DNA from: Bacteroidales bacterium UBA3623
Lineage (GTDB): Bacteria > Bacteroidota > Bacteroidia > Bacteroidales > UBA932
Reading direction: 5' to 3'
NCBI GenBank assembly: GCA_002373715.1
Contig: DFLI01000013.1
Span: 310-9,128 of the forward strand
Length of the DNA: 8,819 nt
Part shown: positions 1 through 5,281 of the stretch, one piece after another
Numbering within the stretch: the stretch's first letter is position 1
How the letters are laid out: each line of letters starts with the position of its first letter
The notes under the pieces: model-generated
The model's database searches: none
Seen by the model: only the letters and a program-made list of their open reading frames with translations
Told to the model about the DNA's origin: nothing
Translations under genes and position numbers: made by a program

Positions 1-24
1 TTTCTTGATATTGAACTTTTTCAT
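1..24 (-). CDS. rplX: 50S ribosomal protein L24 (uL24), N-terminal fragment cut by window edge
   Basis: An ATG at 24-22 on the minus strand opens a frame reading MKKFNIKK up to the window edge. This fits the start of Bacteroidota L24, which begins with a short basic segment ending in IKKGD. The position directly downstream of rplN is the usual one for rplX in the S10/spc cluster. The gap after the rplN stop is 13 bases and contains a weak purine run (AGAGAG) before the ATG. L24 binds 23S rRNA early in large-subunit assembly. Only eight codons are visible, so the call rests mainly on gene order. Confidence 0.8.
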
Positions 25-37
25 AACTCTCTATTCT

Positions 38-403
38 TTAAAGGACTTCCGGGGCCAGGGAAACGATTTTCATGTAGTTCTCGCGGAGTTCGCGGGCCAC
101 GGGGCCAAAGATACGGGTGCCGCGGAGTTCGCCGGCGCCGTTCAGCAGAACGCATGCATTTTCATCGAAACGGATATAGGAACCGTCCGGACGACGGATT
201 TCCTTCTTGGTGCGGACAACCACAGCCTTGGTAACGGTGCCCTTCTTGATGTCGCCACCAGGGATGGCGCTCTTGACGGTCACGACGATGGTCTCGCCGA
301 TGGTTGCATAACGGTGGCGGGTACCACCCAGAACGCGGATGCAGAGAACTTCCTTTGCACCGCTGTTGTCAGCAACCGTTAAACGTGATTCCTGCTGTAT
401 CAT
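38..403 (-). CDS. rplN: 50S ribosomal protein L14 (uL14)
   Basis: This 121-residue protein has the full family length and is recognisable from end to end. It begins MIQQESRLTVADNSGAKEV, carries the RVLGG segment near residues 24-28, and ends in a conserved block with GTRIFGPVARELR (about 95-107). L14 sits at the subunit interface of the 50S subunit, contacts L19 and helps form an intersubunit bridge. The ATG lies two bases after the rpsQ TAA stop, so translation is probably coupled to rpsQ. The frame ends TAA just before rplX. Nothing is unusual in the protein. Confidence 0.98.
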   Translation of the reverse strand: MIQQESRLTVADNSGAKEVLCIRVLGGTRHRYATIGETIVVTVKSAIPGGDIKKGTVTKAVVVRTKKEIRRPDGSYIRFDENACVLLNGAGELRGTRIFGPVARELRENYMKIVSLAPEVL

Positions 404-405
404 AA

Positions 406-660
406 TTACTTGACTTTTTCTACGATTTCAACTAATCTCCACTTCTTGGTCTTGCTCAGGGGACGGGTCTCCATGATGCGGACGGTATCGCCCTCGGAGC
501 ATTCGTTGTTGGCGTCCTCGGCAACGAACTTGGTGGTCTTCTTTACGAACTTGCCGTAAATGGGGTGCTTCTCGTGGGTTTTGACGGAGACCACAATGGT
601 CTTCTCCATCTTATTGGAGACCACGATGCCTACTCTTTCCTTACGAAGATTTCTTTCCAT
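406..660 (-). CDS. rpsQ: 30S ribosomal protein S17 (uS17)
   Basis: This is an 84-residue protein of normal family length with the S17 core: a lead-in RKERVGIVVSNKMEKTIVV (about 6-24), then HPIYGKF (32-38) and the closing METRPLSKTKKWRLVEIVE block (about 62-80). S17 is a primary 16S rRNA binder at the 5' domain and acts early in 30S assembly. It lies between rpmC (14-base gap upstream) and rplN (2-base gap downstream), the standard order. No clear Shine-Dalgarno sequence precedes its ATG, which is ordinary in Bacteroidota. Confidence 0.98.
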   Translation of the reverse strand: MERNLRKERVGIVVSNKMEKTIVVSVKTHEKHPIYGKFVKKTTKFVAEDANNECSEGDTVRIMETRPLSKTKKWRLVEIVEKVK

Positions 661-674
661 AGGTCGATGCTACT

Positions 675-872
675 TTAGTTCTGCTGTTTCTCTTTCTCGG
701 CCAGGATGGTGATCATGCGAGCGATATCCTGACGGGTCTTGCGGATCTTGGAGGTGTCCTCCAGGGGAGAGATCGCATGATTGAGCTTCATGGTGTCGAG
801 GTTGTTCTTTTCGACTTCGATGCGGTCGCGAAGATCTGCGACGGACATCTCACGTACTTCGGATACTTTCAT
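675..872 (-). CDS. rpmC: 50S ribosomal protein L29 (uL29)
   Basis: This short 65-residue, mostly helical protein matches L29: MKVSEVREMSVADLRDRI at the N-terminus, a central LDTMKLNHAIS segment, and the RKTRQDIARMITIL helix near the C-terminus. L29 lies near the nascent-chain exit of the 50S subunit beside L23 and takes part in docking of signal recognition particle and trigger factor. It follows rplP by 15 bases and precedes rpsQ by 14. Unlike its neighbours, it has a strong Shine-Dalgarno sequence, described separately. Confidence 0.97.
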   Translation of the reverse strand: MKVSEVREMSVADLRDRIEVEKNNLDTMKLNHAISPLEDTSKIRKTRQDIARMITILAEKEKQQN

Positions 873-877
873 TTCTT

Positions 878-886
878 CTCCTCCTT
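878..886 (-). promoter_or_regulatory. Strong Shine-Dalgarno sequence of rpmC
   Basis: Read on the minus strand this is AAGGAGGAG, ending five bases before the rpmC ATG at 872. It overlaps the tandem TAATAA stop of rplP. It is an extended anti-SD complement at good spacing, unlike the weak or absent SD in front of rpsQ, rplN, ftsX and lpxH. Bacteroidota ribosomes are known to sequester the 16S rRNA 3' tail and use SD pairing little, so its function here is uncertain. Confidence 0.75.
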
Positions 887-887
887 A

Positions 888-1310
888 TTATTCTTCTACA
901 TAATCCCTGCGGACCACGAACTTGGTGGCAACAGGAAGCTTGTTGGCGGCAAGACGCATAGCCTCTTTGGCAACGGCGAGGGAAACGCCCTCGGCCTCGA
1001 AGAGGATACGGCCAGGAGTGATGGGAGCTACGAAGCCCTGAGGATCACCCTTACCTTTACCCATACGGGTATCGAGCGGCTTGGCGGTGAACGGCTTCAC
1101 AGGGAAGACACGGATCCAGATCTGACCTTCACGGTTCATACGACGGGAGATAGCCTGACGGGCAGCCTCGATCTGGTGGGCAGTGAGCCAGCAGTTTTCG
1201 AGGTTCTTGAGGCCGAAAGAGCCGAATGCGAGCTGGTTTCCACGACCGGAATTGCCCTTCATGCGGTTTTTCTGTTCCCTTCTGAATTTTGTTCTTTTAG
1301 GCTGTAACAT
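888..1310 (-). CDS. rplP: 50S ribosomal protein L16 (uL16)
   Basis: This 140-residue protein matches L16 along its length. It starts MLQPKRTKFRREQKNRMKG, then has GNQLAFGSFGLK (about 24-35), an Arg-rich RQAISRRMNREG segment (about 51-62), the KPLDTRMGKGKG loop (about 77-88) and a C-terminal KLPVATKFVVRR block. L16 is a late-assembling 50S protein near the A-site tRNA elbow and is needed for peptidyl transferase activity. In most bacteria it directly follows rpsC, but no rpsC is present here: upstream DNA is non-coding and contains a dedicated promoter. It is therefore the first gene of this transcript. Confidence 0.98.
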   Translation of the reverse strand: MLQPKRTKFRREQKNRMKGNSGRGNQLAFGSFGLKNLENCWLTAHQIEAARQAISRRMNREGQIWIRVFPVKPFTAKPLDTRMGKGKGDPQGFVAPITPGRILFEAEGVSLAVAKEAMRLAANKLPVATKFVVRRDYVEE

Positions 1311-1398
1311 TGCTTTAATGTTTTATGAATTTCCTTATTAATCCCTAACTCATTGAAACTCAGCTGGTTGGGTGCGTTTTGCTCCAATTTGGGGACTG

Positions 1399-1429
1399 CA
1401 AAGTTACAAAATTTTTCTGAACCGCCAAA
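1399..1429 (-). promoter_or_regulatory. Bacteroidota-type promoter of the rplP operon
   Basis: On the minus strand a -33 TTTG (1429-1426) is followed by a 19-base spacer and a -7 box TAACTTTG (1406-1399). This is an exact match to TTTG-N19/20-TAnnTTTG, the form used by the primary sigma factor of Bacteroidota. Initiation would fall around 1392-1395, giving a leader of about 80 bases before the rplP ATG. It supports rplP as the first gene of this transcript. Confidence 0.8.
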
Positions 1430-1557
1430 TATTTTTGCATTATTTTTCAACATTTTCGACCGCAATTTTGAATACCTAACTATCGCAAAAATGAGCCACT
1501 TACAAAAGTGGTGGAAAAAATCTTTCCGCCATTTTCGACAGAAGCATTTGGGCCGAA

Positions 1558-1616
1558 AGATGCCCGGTCGGAGCCGGGCATGACGAGACCGTCATCCCCG
1601 ACTGGATCGGGGATCT
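1558..1616. repeat. Inverted pair of short palindromic REP-like repeats
   Basis: Two palindromes stand head to head, separated by six bases (GAGACC). The left copy (1558-1584) reads AGAT, then arms TGCCCGG and CCGGGCA around the loop TCGGAG, then TGAC. The right copy (1591-1616) is inverted: GTC, arms ATCCCCGA and TCGGGGAT around CTGGA, then CT. Turned round, it has the same ends, AGAT and ATGAC, but different arm bases that still pair. A third copy lies at 3206-3231. This resembles REP doublets (REPINs). No REP-associated transposase is in the window. Confidence 0.7.
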
Positions 1617-1619
1617 TTG

Positions 1620-1651
1620 TTTGGTAGATTTTTTGCAAGTACCTATCTTTG
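1620..1651 (+). promoter_or_regulatory. Near-leaderless promoter of the DUF4294 gene
   Basis: A -33 TTTG (1620-1623), a 20-base spacer and a -7 box TATCTTTG (1644-1651) match the Bacteroidota consensus. Only six bases separate the -7 box from the GTG at 1658, so transcription should begin at or within a few bases of the start codon. The -33 element starts four bases after the right-hand palindromic repeat. Confidence 0.75.
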
Positions 1652-1657
1652 CAATCC

Positions 1658-2401
1658 GTGAAACGAAGCCTCCATATCTTCCTGGTGCTCACGCTCCTGC
1701 TGCTGACGCTGCCCGCATCGGCCCAAAACCATGTGCGCAGGGCTATGGAGCAGGCCCGCGCCAAGCAGGAAGAGATGGCACGTCGGAAGGTTCAGGCCGA
1801 TGGCATCGAAGGCGGCCGGGGCTTCCTTCGCATGCTGGTGGAGAACGGAGACACCACCTATCTGGACAACCTCCCCCCTATCTATATTTTCGGCCACGGC
1901 TCCCGCCAGAATCCCAGGAACTGGCGGAACTACTATAAATTAGTATGGAGGTTTGCGCGCGTATACCCGTACGCGATGGCTTCGGGAAACCTGGTGCGCC
2001 AGGTGGACAGCACCCTGAACGCCAATCATTACCGGGGCCTTCGCAAGGAACGCTACATTGACGCCATCCAGAAGCAGCTGTTCAAGGACTTCGAAGGCTC
2101 TTTCCGAGAAATGAGCATCCAGCAAGGCGCCGTGCTCCTGAAACTGGTGAGCCGCGAAACCGGCCTCACGGTCTACGAAATTATCAAGGACTACAAAGGC
2201 GGCATCACGGCCGCCTTCTGGCAGGGCGTTGCCAAACTCTTCGACAACAACCTGAAATCCCAGTACGACCCTACCGGAGCCGATAAAGAACTGGAAGAGC
2301 TGGTGCAAATCTGGCAGGCCGGAGAATTCCCAGCCCTTTACTGGTCCGTATTCTGGGAAGAACCACCACGCGTGGTGGTTCCGGAGAGCTACCTGCGGTA
2401 G
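1658..2401 (+). CDS. Secreted DUF4294 family protein of unknown function
   Basis: This 247-residue protein opens with a signal peptide: KR, then a Leu-rich core (LHIFLVLTLLLLTLP), with probable cleavage after ASA before QN. The mature part matches DUF4294: a PPIYIFG segment, an R-VYPYA motif, then QGAVLLKLVSRETG and ITAAFWQGVAKLF in the C-terminal half. The family is uncharacterised and, as far as I know, confined to Bacteroidota; I see no catalytic motif. GTG at 1658 is preferred over the in-frame TTG at 1649, because that TTG lies inside the -7 promoter box and probably is not transcribed. Export to the periplasm is inferred from the signal peptide. The gene stands alone, convergent with lpxH. 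Confidence 0.85.
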   Translation: MKRSLHIFLVLTLLLLTLPASAQNHVRRAMEQARAKQEEMARRKVQADGIEGGRGFLRMLVENGDTTYLDNLPPIYIFGHGSRQNPRNWRNYYKLVWRFARVYPYAMASGNLVRQVDSTLNANHYRGLRKERYIDAIQKQLFKDFEGSFREMSIQQGAVLLKLVSRETGLTVYEIIKDYKGGITAAFWQGVAKLFDNNLKSQYDPTGADKELEELVQIWQAGEFPALYWSVFWEEPPRVVVPESYLR

Positions 2402-2428
2402 CTTCCTTACGTTACCCCCTCCCGAAAC

Positions 2429-2447
2429 CCCTCCCCTCGGGGGAGGG
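2429..2447. terminator. Hairpin between convergent DUF4294 and lpxH genes
   Basis: CCCTCCCC (2429-2436) pairs with GGGGAGGG (2440-2447) around a TCG loop, an eight-pair GC-rich stem 28 bases after the DUF4294 stop and 21 bases before the lpxH stop. No long T-tract follows on either strand (only ACTTTAG on the plus side), so it may be a weak or bidirectional terminator or another dispersed repeat. A second C-rich copy, CCCCCTCCC at 2415-2423, could compete for the same G arm. Confidence 0.5.
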
Positions 2448-2467
2448 ACTTTAGAACAGGATTCTAC

Positions 2468-3205
2468 CTATTCCAGACAGGCTTTTATTTCTTTCTTGTC
2501 AGAGTCGAACACTATCCAGTTGGGGGCGGTGATCCAGTCTCCCAGCATGAGGAGGCGGGCGGTGCCCACGGGCATGTCTACGCGGCAGTGGTAGTGGCCG
2601 AAGATGAAGTAGTTCACCGGATAGTGGGACTGGTAGTCCTGGCAGAATTTGTAGAGGGGTTCATCGGCCCCCTTGAAGACATAGGCGACGTTCTTGGAAA
2701 GGCGGGAACGGCGGCTCCATCCTTCTCCCAGCCGATAGGCCATCCAGGGGTGCAGACAGGAAAAGGCCCCTTGCAGGAAACGGTTGTGAAACATCCAGCG
2801 GATGAATTTGTAACCATAGTCTCCGGGGCCCAGGCCGTCTCCGTGACCCAGGCAGAAGCGCTTTCCGCCGATGGTGGTCACATAAGGCTGAGTAAGGGGA
2901 ATCATCCCCTGTTCCTGGAAATAGCTGTAGGTCCAGATGTCGTGGTTTCCCTGGAAGAAATACACCTTGACGCCGGCGTCCATAAGGTCCGTAAGGGCGC
3001 CCAGCACCCGCACATAACCCTTGGGCACCACGTCCCGGTATTCGTACCAGAAATCCCAGATGTCTCCCATGAGGTACAGCGCCTCCGTGGCGGCCGGGTC
3101 TATCCCGCGGAGGAAGTCCACAAAGCGGGCTTCACGGGCCGCAGGGTCTGCCACCTGGAGGCCCAGATGCACGTCGGAGACAAAATATGTTAATGTCGTG
3201 GACAC
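2468..3205 (-). CDS. lpxH: UDP-2,3-diacylglucosamine diphosphatase, LpxH type
   Basis: A 245-residue calcineurin-like metallophosphoesterase with the full metal-binding set: DVH (11-13), GDIWDF (47-52), GNHD (86-89), GHGD (120-123) and GHYH (203-206). Length and the GDIWDFWYEY segment fit the LpxH group, which hydrolyses UDP-2,3-diacylglucosamine to lipid X and UMP at the inner membrane in lipid A synthesis. A relative in the UDP-2,3-diacylglucosamine pyrophosphatase-like group with another substrate cannot be excluded. The start is GTG at 3205, the only start codon between the uppP stop and the first metal motif that keeps D11 and H13. It is in the same frame as uppP and separated from its stop by 33 bases, mostly a palindromic repeat. 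It is probably the last gene of the ftsX operon. Confidence 0.85.
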   Translation of the reverse strand: MSTTLTYFVSDVHLGLQVADPAAREARFVDFLRGIDPAATEALYLMGDIWDFWYEYRDVVPKGYVRVLGALTDLMDAGVKVYFFQGNHDIWTYSYFQEQGMIPLTQPYVTTIGGKRFCLGHGDGLGPGDYGYKFIRWMFHNRFLQGAFSCLHPWMAYRLGEGWSRRSRLSKNVAYVFKGADEPLYKFCQDYQSHYPVNYFIFGHYHCRVDMPVGTARLLMLGDWITAPNWIVFDSDKKEIKACLE

Positions 3206-3231
3206 AGATTCTTCGCTACGCTCAGAATGAC
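3206..3231. repeat. Third copy of the palindromic REP-like repeat
   Basis: This 26-base element starts AGAT and ends ATGAC like the two copies at 1558-1616, with ATTCT (3208-3212) pairing with AGAAT (3224-3228) around a divergent centre, TCGCTACGCTC. It resembles a short intergenic repeat I recall as widespread in Bacteroidota and other phyla. It fills 26 of the 33 bases between uppP and lpxH and ends directly at the lpxH GTG, so it forms the upstream context of that start. Confidence 0.65.
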
Positions 3232-3238
3232 AAAAAGG

Positions 3239-4057
3239 TTATCCGAAAATGAAGATGAGGGCTGCGACCAGCAGGCAGTAGAGAGCGAACCAGGTGAGTT
3301 TGGCCTTCTTCACAATGGCAATCATTACCTTGCAGGCAAACAGGCCGCTGAAGAAGGCGGCCACAAAGCCCAGGCAGAGGGCCAGGGAGCCCACGCCGGC
3401 GCCGAAGGTTTCGCTGCCCACGGCCACCTTCAGCAAATCCAGGGACTGCTCTCCCACAATAGGGATGAGCACCATGAGGAAGGAGAACTGGGCCATGTTC
3501 TCACGCTTTACGCCGGTGAGAAGACCCGTGGCAATGGTGCTGCCGCTGCGGGACACGCCCGGCGCCACGGCAAAAGCCTGGGCCACGCCCACCACAAAGG
3601 CCTGCCAATAGGAAATGCCGTTGCGCTGGTCTTTGGCAACGGGCACCTTGATGCGCTTGCCGGCGTTATCCGAGAACAGAAGCAAACAGGCCGTAATGCA
3701 AAGACCCACACCCACCTGCCACAGATCTCCGCTGAACAGGGCCTCTACCTGATCCTTGAACAGGAAGCCTACCAGGGCCACCGGAATGCAGGAAACCAGG
3801 ATTTTGCAGATATAGTCTGTTTCGTCGTTATACTTGAACTTGAAAAAGCCCTTCAGAAGCTTTACAATGGCACCCCAGAACACCACCAGCGTGGCCAGTA
3901 CCGTAGCAAAATGCACGGTGACGGTAAAGTCAAGGAAGCCCTCTCCGTCTACTCCCAGCAGCTCTTTAAAGATTAACAGATGTCCCGAGCTGGACACTGG
4001 AAGAAACTCCGTGAGGCCTTGAACAAGACCTAACAAAAAAGCCTGCCACCATTCCAT
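3239..4057 (-). CDS. uppP: Undecaprenyl-diphosphatase UppP (BacA family)
   Basis: This 272-residue, highly hydrophobic protein has the family length and both signature regions. The first is QGLTEFLPVSSSGHL (13-27), with the Q/E-xxx-E pair Q13 and E17, the SSS at 22-24 and H26. The second is PGVSRSG (166-172), with the catalytic Arg at 170. It dephosphorylates undecaprenyl diphosphate at the membrane to regenerate the lipid carrier for peptidoglycan and other surface polymers, and overproduction of this family gives bacitracin resistance. The ATG is three bases after the DUF3098 stop, which indicates translational coupling. The linkage ftsX-DUF3098-uppP is, as I recall, common in Bacteroidota. 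The catalytic residues all appear intact. Confidence 0.97.
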   Translation of the reverse strand: MEWWQAFLLGLVQGLTEFLPVSSSGHLLIFKELLGVDGEGFLDFTVTVHFATVLATLVVFWGAIVKLLKGFFKFKYNDETDYICKILVSCIPVALVGFLFKDQVEALFSGDLWQVGVGLCITACLLLFSDNAGKRIKVPVAKDQRNGISYWQAFVVGVAQAFAVAPGVSRSGSTIATGLLTGVKRENMAQFSFLMVLIPIVGEQSLDLLKVAVGSETFGAGVGSLALCLGFVAAFFSGLFACKVMIAIVKKAKLTWFALYCLLVAALIFIFG

Positions 4058-4060
4058 AGT

Positions 4061-4327
4061 TTATTCCGCTTTTTTATCCTCAAACTTGCCCATAATAGCT
4101 ACCACCTCCAGCACTATGCCAGCCACTATTACGATGGGAGCGGCCACCAGGCGACGGAAGTCGAACATGGCGTAGTTAAATACGTTAGGGTCTTCGGAGC
4201 CTCCTCCGGAAAGGAGCAGGAAACCGGCCGCCAGCACTGCCAGGCCCGCAATCATAAAGCGCAGGCTCTTGGCCGTGAGGGCCATCTTGCCGGATTTGTC
4301 CTGTTTGGTATTAAGTTGTTTTGCCAT
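4061..4327 (-). CDS. DUF3098 small membrane protein
   Basis: This 88-residue protein has two predicted membrane segments, at about 24-40 and 62-80, joined by a loop with GGGSEDPNVFNYAMFDFRRL (41-60). The GG-S-DP-xFN and F-RR pattern and two-helix layout are typical of DUF3098, which I know only from Bacteroidota. Its function is unknown. The N-terminus is polar and Lys-rich and the C-terminus is charged (KFEDKKAE), so both ends probably face the cytoplasm. It is packed between ftsX and uppP with three-base gaps on both sides, each reading ACT, so all three are probably translated together. Position suggests a role around FtsX or the undecaprenyl cycle, but this is inference. Confidence 0.88.
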   Translation of the reverse strand: MAKQLNTKQDKSGKMALTAKSLRFMIAGLAVLAAGFLLLSGGGSEDPNVFNYAMFDFRRLVAAPIVIVAGIVLEVVAIMGKFEDKKAE

Positions 4328-4330
4328 AGT

Positions 4331-5203
4331 CTAATACGCGTAAAGTTGGTCCCTATTATAGCCTACCAGGCGGTTCACCACCACAAAGGTACTGAGGGTG
4401 GCCACGCCAAGGCCTACCACGAACATGACGCCCATGGTGATTAGCAGGCTGTCCAGGGTAAAGATCTTGAACATCTGGGCGAATTCGTCCTTCAGGAAGA
4501 AGAGGCCGCCCACCAGCAGGATGATGGCGATGAGCGCCGCAAAGATGCCCTGCAGAGCCGCCCGGCCCACAAAAGGAGCCCGGATATAGGCCCGCGTGGC
4601 GCCCACCAGATGCATGGTATAAATGCTGAAACGCCGGTTGAACAAATCCAGCCGGACGGTGTTGCCAATGAGGACGAAGGAAATGAACAGCAGCACGGCC
4701 ACCATGAGGGAAAGCGCCAGCGAAATACGCTGGAGATTCTGGTTAAGGGCATCTACCAGGGACGTCTGGTACACCACTTCTTCCACCAGCGGGCTCCCCG
4801 CCAATTGGGCCTTCACCACCTCCAGGCTGTCGGAAGACACATACTCCGCCTCCAGGTTCACATCGATGGAGATGGGCACGGGAGCCGATTCAAACACTTT
4901 GAGGAAGTCTTCTCCCAGCATGCGGGCCATTTCCTCAGCACCCTGCTGGCGGGAAATGTAGTGCGTGGCGCGGACGCCGGGAATGGCAGCCACCTTGGAT
5001 TCGTAGGCCAGCGCTTCTTCTTCCGTAACCTGATCCTTCAGGAGCACGTTAATCTGGAGGTTTTCCTTGAAATAGTCTCCCACCTCCCTGGCGTTTATCA
5101 CCAGCAAGGTGCCCACTCCCACCAGGAGCAGGACCAGAGACAGGCTCACTACCGTAGAAATCCAGGCACTGATGAGCCTGCGGCGCATGGTTGAATTCTT
5201 CAT
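4331..5203 (-). CDS. ftsX: Cell division protein FtsX
   Basis: This 290-residue protein has FtsX architecture: a short cytoplasmic N-terminus, a first helix at about 15-36, an extracytoplasmic domain (about 38-158), then three helices near 160-180, 218-237 and 253-278. The conserved MHLVGATRAYIRAPF stretch lies after the second helix. With the ATPase FtsE, FtsX forms a type VII ABC transporter-like complex that relays divisome state to peptidoglycan hydrolases or their activators; it is not thought to move a substrate. No ftsE is in the window; in my recollection the two are often apart in Bacteroidota. The ATG at 5203 sits seven bases after a -7 promoter box. An internal ATG at codon 6 is an alternative if the mRNA starts later. 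Confidence 0.95.
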   Translation of the reverse strand: MKNSTMRRRLISAWISTVVSLSLVLLLVGVGTLLVINAREVGDYFKENLQINVLLKDQVTEEEALAYESKVAAIPGVRATHYISRQQGAEEMARMLGEDFLKVFESAPVPISIDVNLEAEYVSSDSLEVVKAQLAGSPLVEEVVYQTSLVDALNQNLQRISLALSLMVAVLLFISFVLIGNTVRLDLFNRRFSIYTMHLVGATRAYIRAPFVGRAALQGIFAALIAIILLVGGLFFLKDEFAQMFKIFTLDSLLITMGVMFVVGLGVATLSTFVVVNRLVGYNRDQLYAY

Positions 5204-5210
5204 TTCGCTC

Positions 5211-5241
5211 CAAAGTTACGGAAACTGCCCAAAATCTCAAA
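5211..5241 (-). promoter_or_regulatory. Near-leaderless promoter of the ftsX operon
   Basis: On the minus strand TTTG (5241-5238), a 19-base spacer and TAACTTTG (5218-5211) form an exact Bacteroidota promoter. Only seven bases lie between the -7 box and the ftsX ATG, so the mRNA leader should be very short or absent. It overlaps the region expected to hold the -33 element of the rightward promoter. Confidence 0.8.
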
Positions 5242-5250
5242 AATTTTTAG

Positions 5251-5258
5251 TAACTTTG
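5251..5258 (+). promoter_or_regulatory. Probable -7 element of the GT5-DUF4270 unit
   Basis: TAACTTTG matches the Bacteroidota -7 box and lies 23 bases before the ATG at 5282. No TTTG is found 19 to 21 bases upstream, so the promoter is incomplete by consensus and may be weaker or activator-dependent. Its expected -33 region (about 5226-5231) lies within the leftward ftsX promoter. Confidence 0.55.
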
Positions 5259-5281
5259 TGGGTTAATTGTAAGTAACTATT

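Larger units (their letters stand above)
1311..1657. other. AT-rich divergent intergenic region between rplP and the DUF4294 gene
   Basis: This gap of about 350 bases has no convincing gene on either strand. From left to right it holds the roughly 80-base leader of rplP, the leftward rplP promoter, an AT-rich stretch (about 1430-1557), an inverted pair of palindromic repeats (1558-1616) and the rightward promoter of the DUF4294 gene. In the AT-rich part I see only a small hairpin, CCACTT-ACAA-AAGTGG at 1496-1511, with no T-tract after it. No rpsC remnant or complete tRNA is visible. Confidence 0.75.

Noticed and set aside
1357..1372. tRNA D-arm-like string (ACTCAGCTGGTTGG) in the rplP leader region on the plus strand.
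   Set aside because: No acceptor stem, anticodon arm or T-loop can be placed around it; the match is limited to about 14 bases.
1259..1465. Minus-strand open frame of 68 codons overlapping the rplP start and its promoter.
   Set aside because: It runs through the promoter and leader and into rplP out of frame, with AT-biased random-looking composition.
1496..1511. Small hairpin CCACTT-ACAA-AAGTGG as a possible terminator or small RNA.
   Set aside because: Six pairs only, no T-tract on either side and no gene ending nearby.
1649..1657. TTG start for the DUF4294 protein nine bases upstream of the GTG.
   Set aside because: The TTG overlaps the last bases of the -7 promoter box, so it should lie outside the transcript.
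3227..3976. Plus-strand open frame of about 249 codons opposite uppP.
   Set aside because: It is antisense to a textbook UppP; the translation is His/Gly/Glu-rich low-quality sequence with no domain, signal or promoter.
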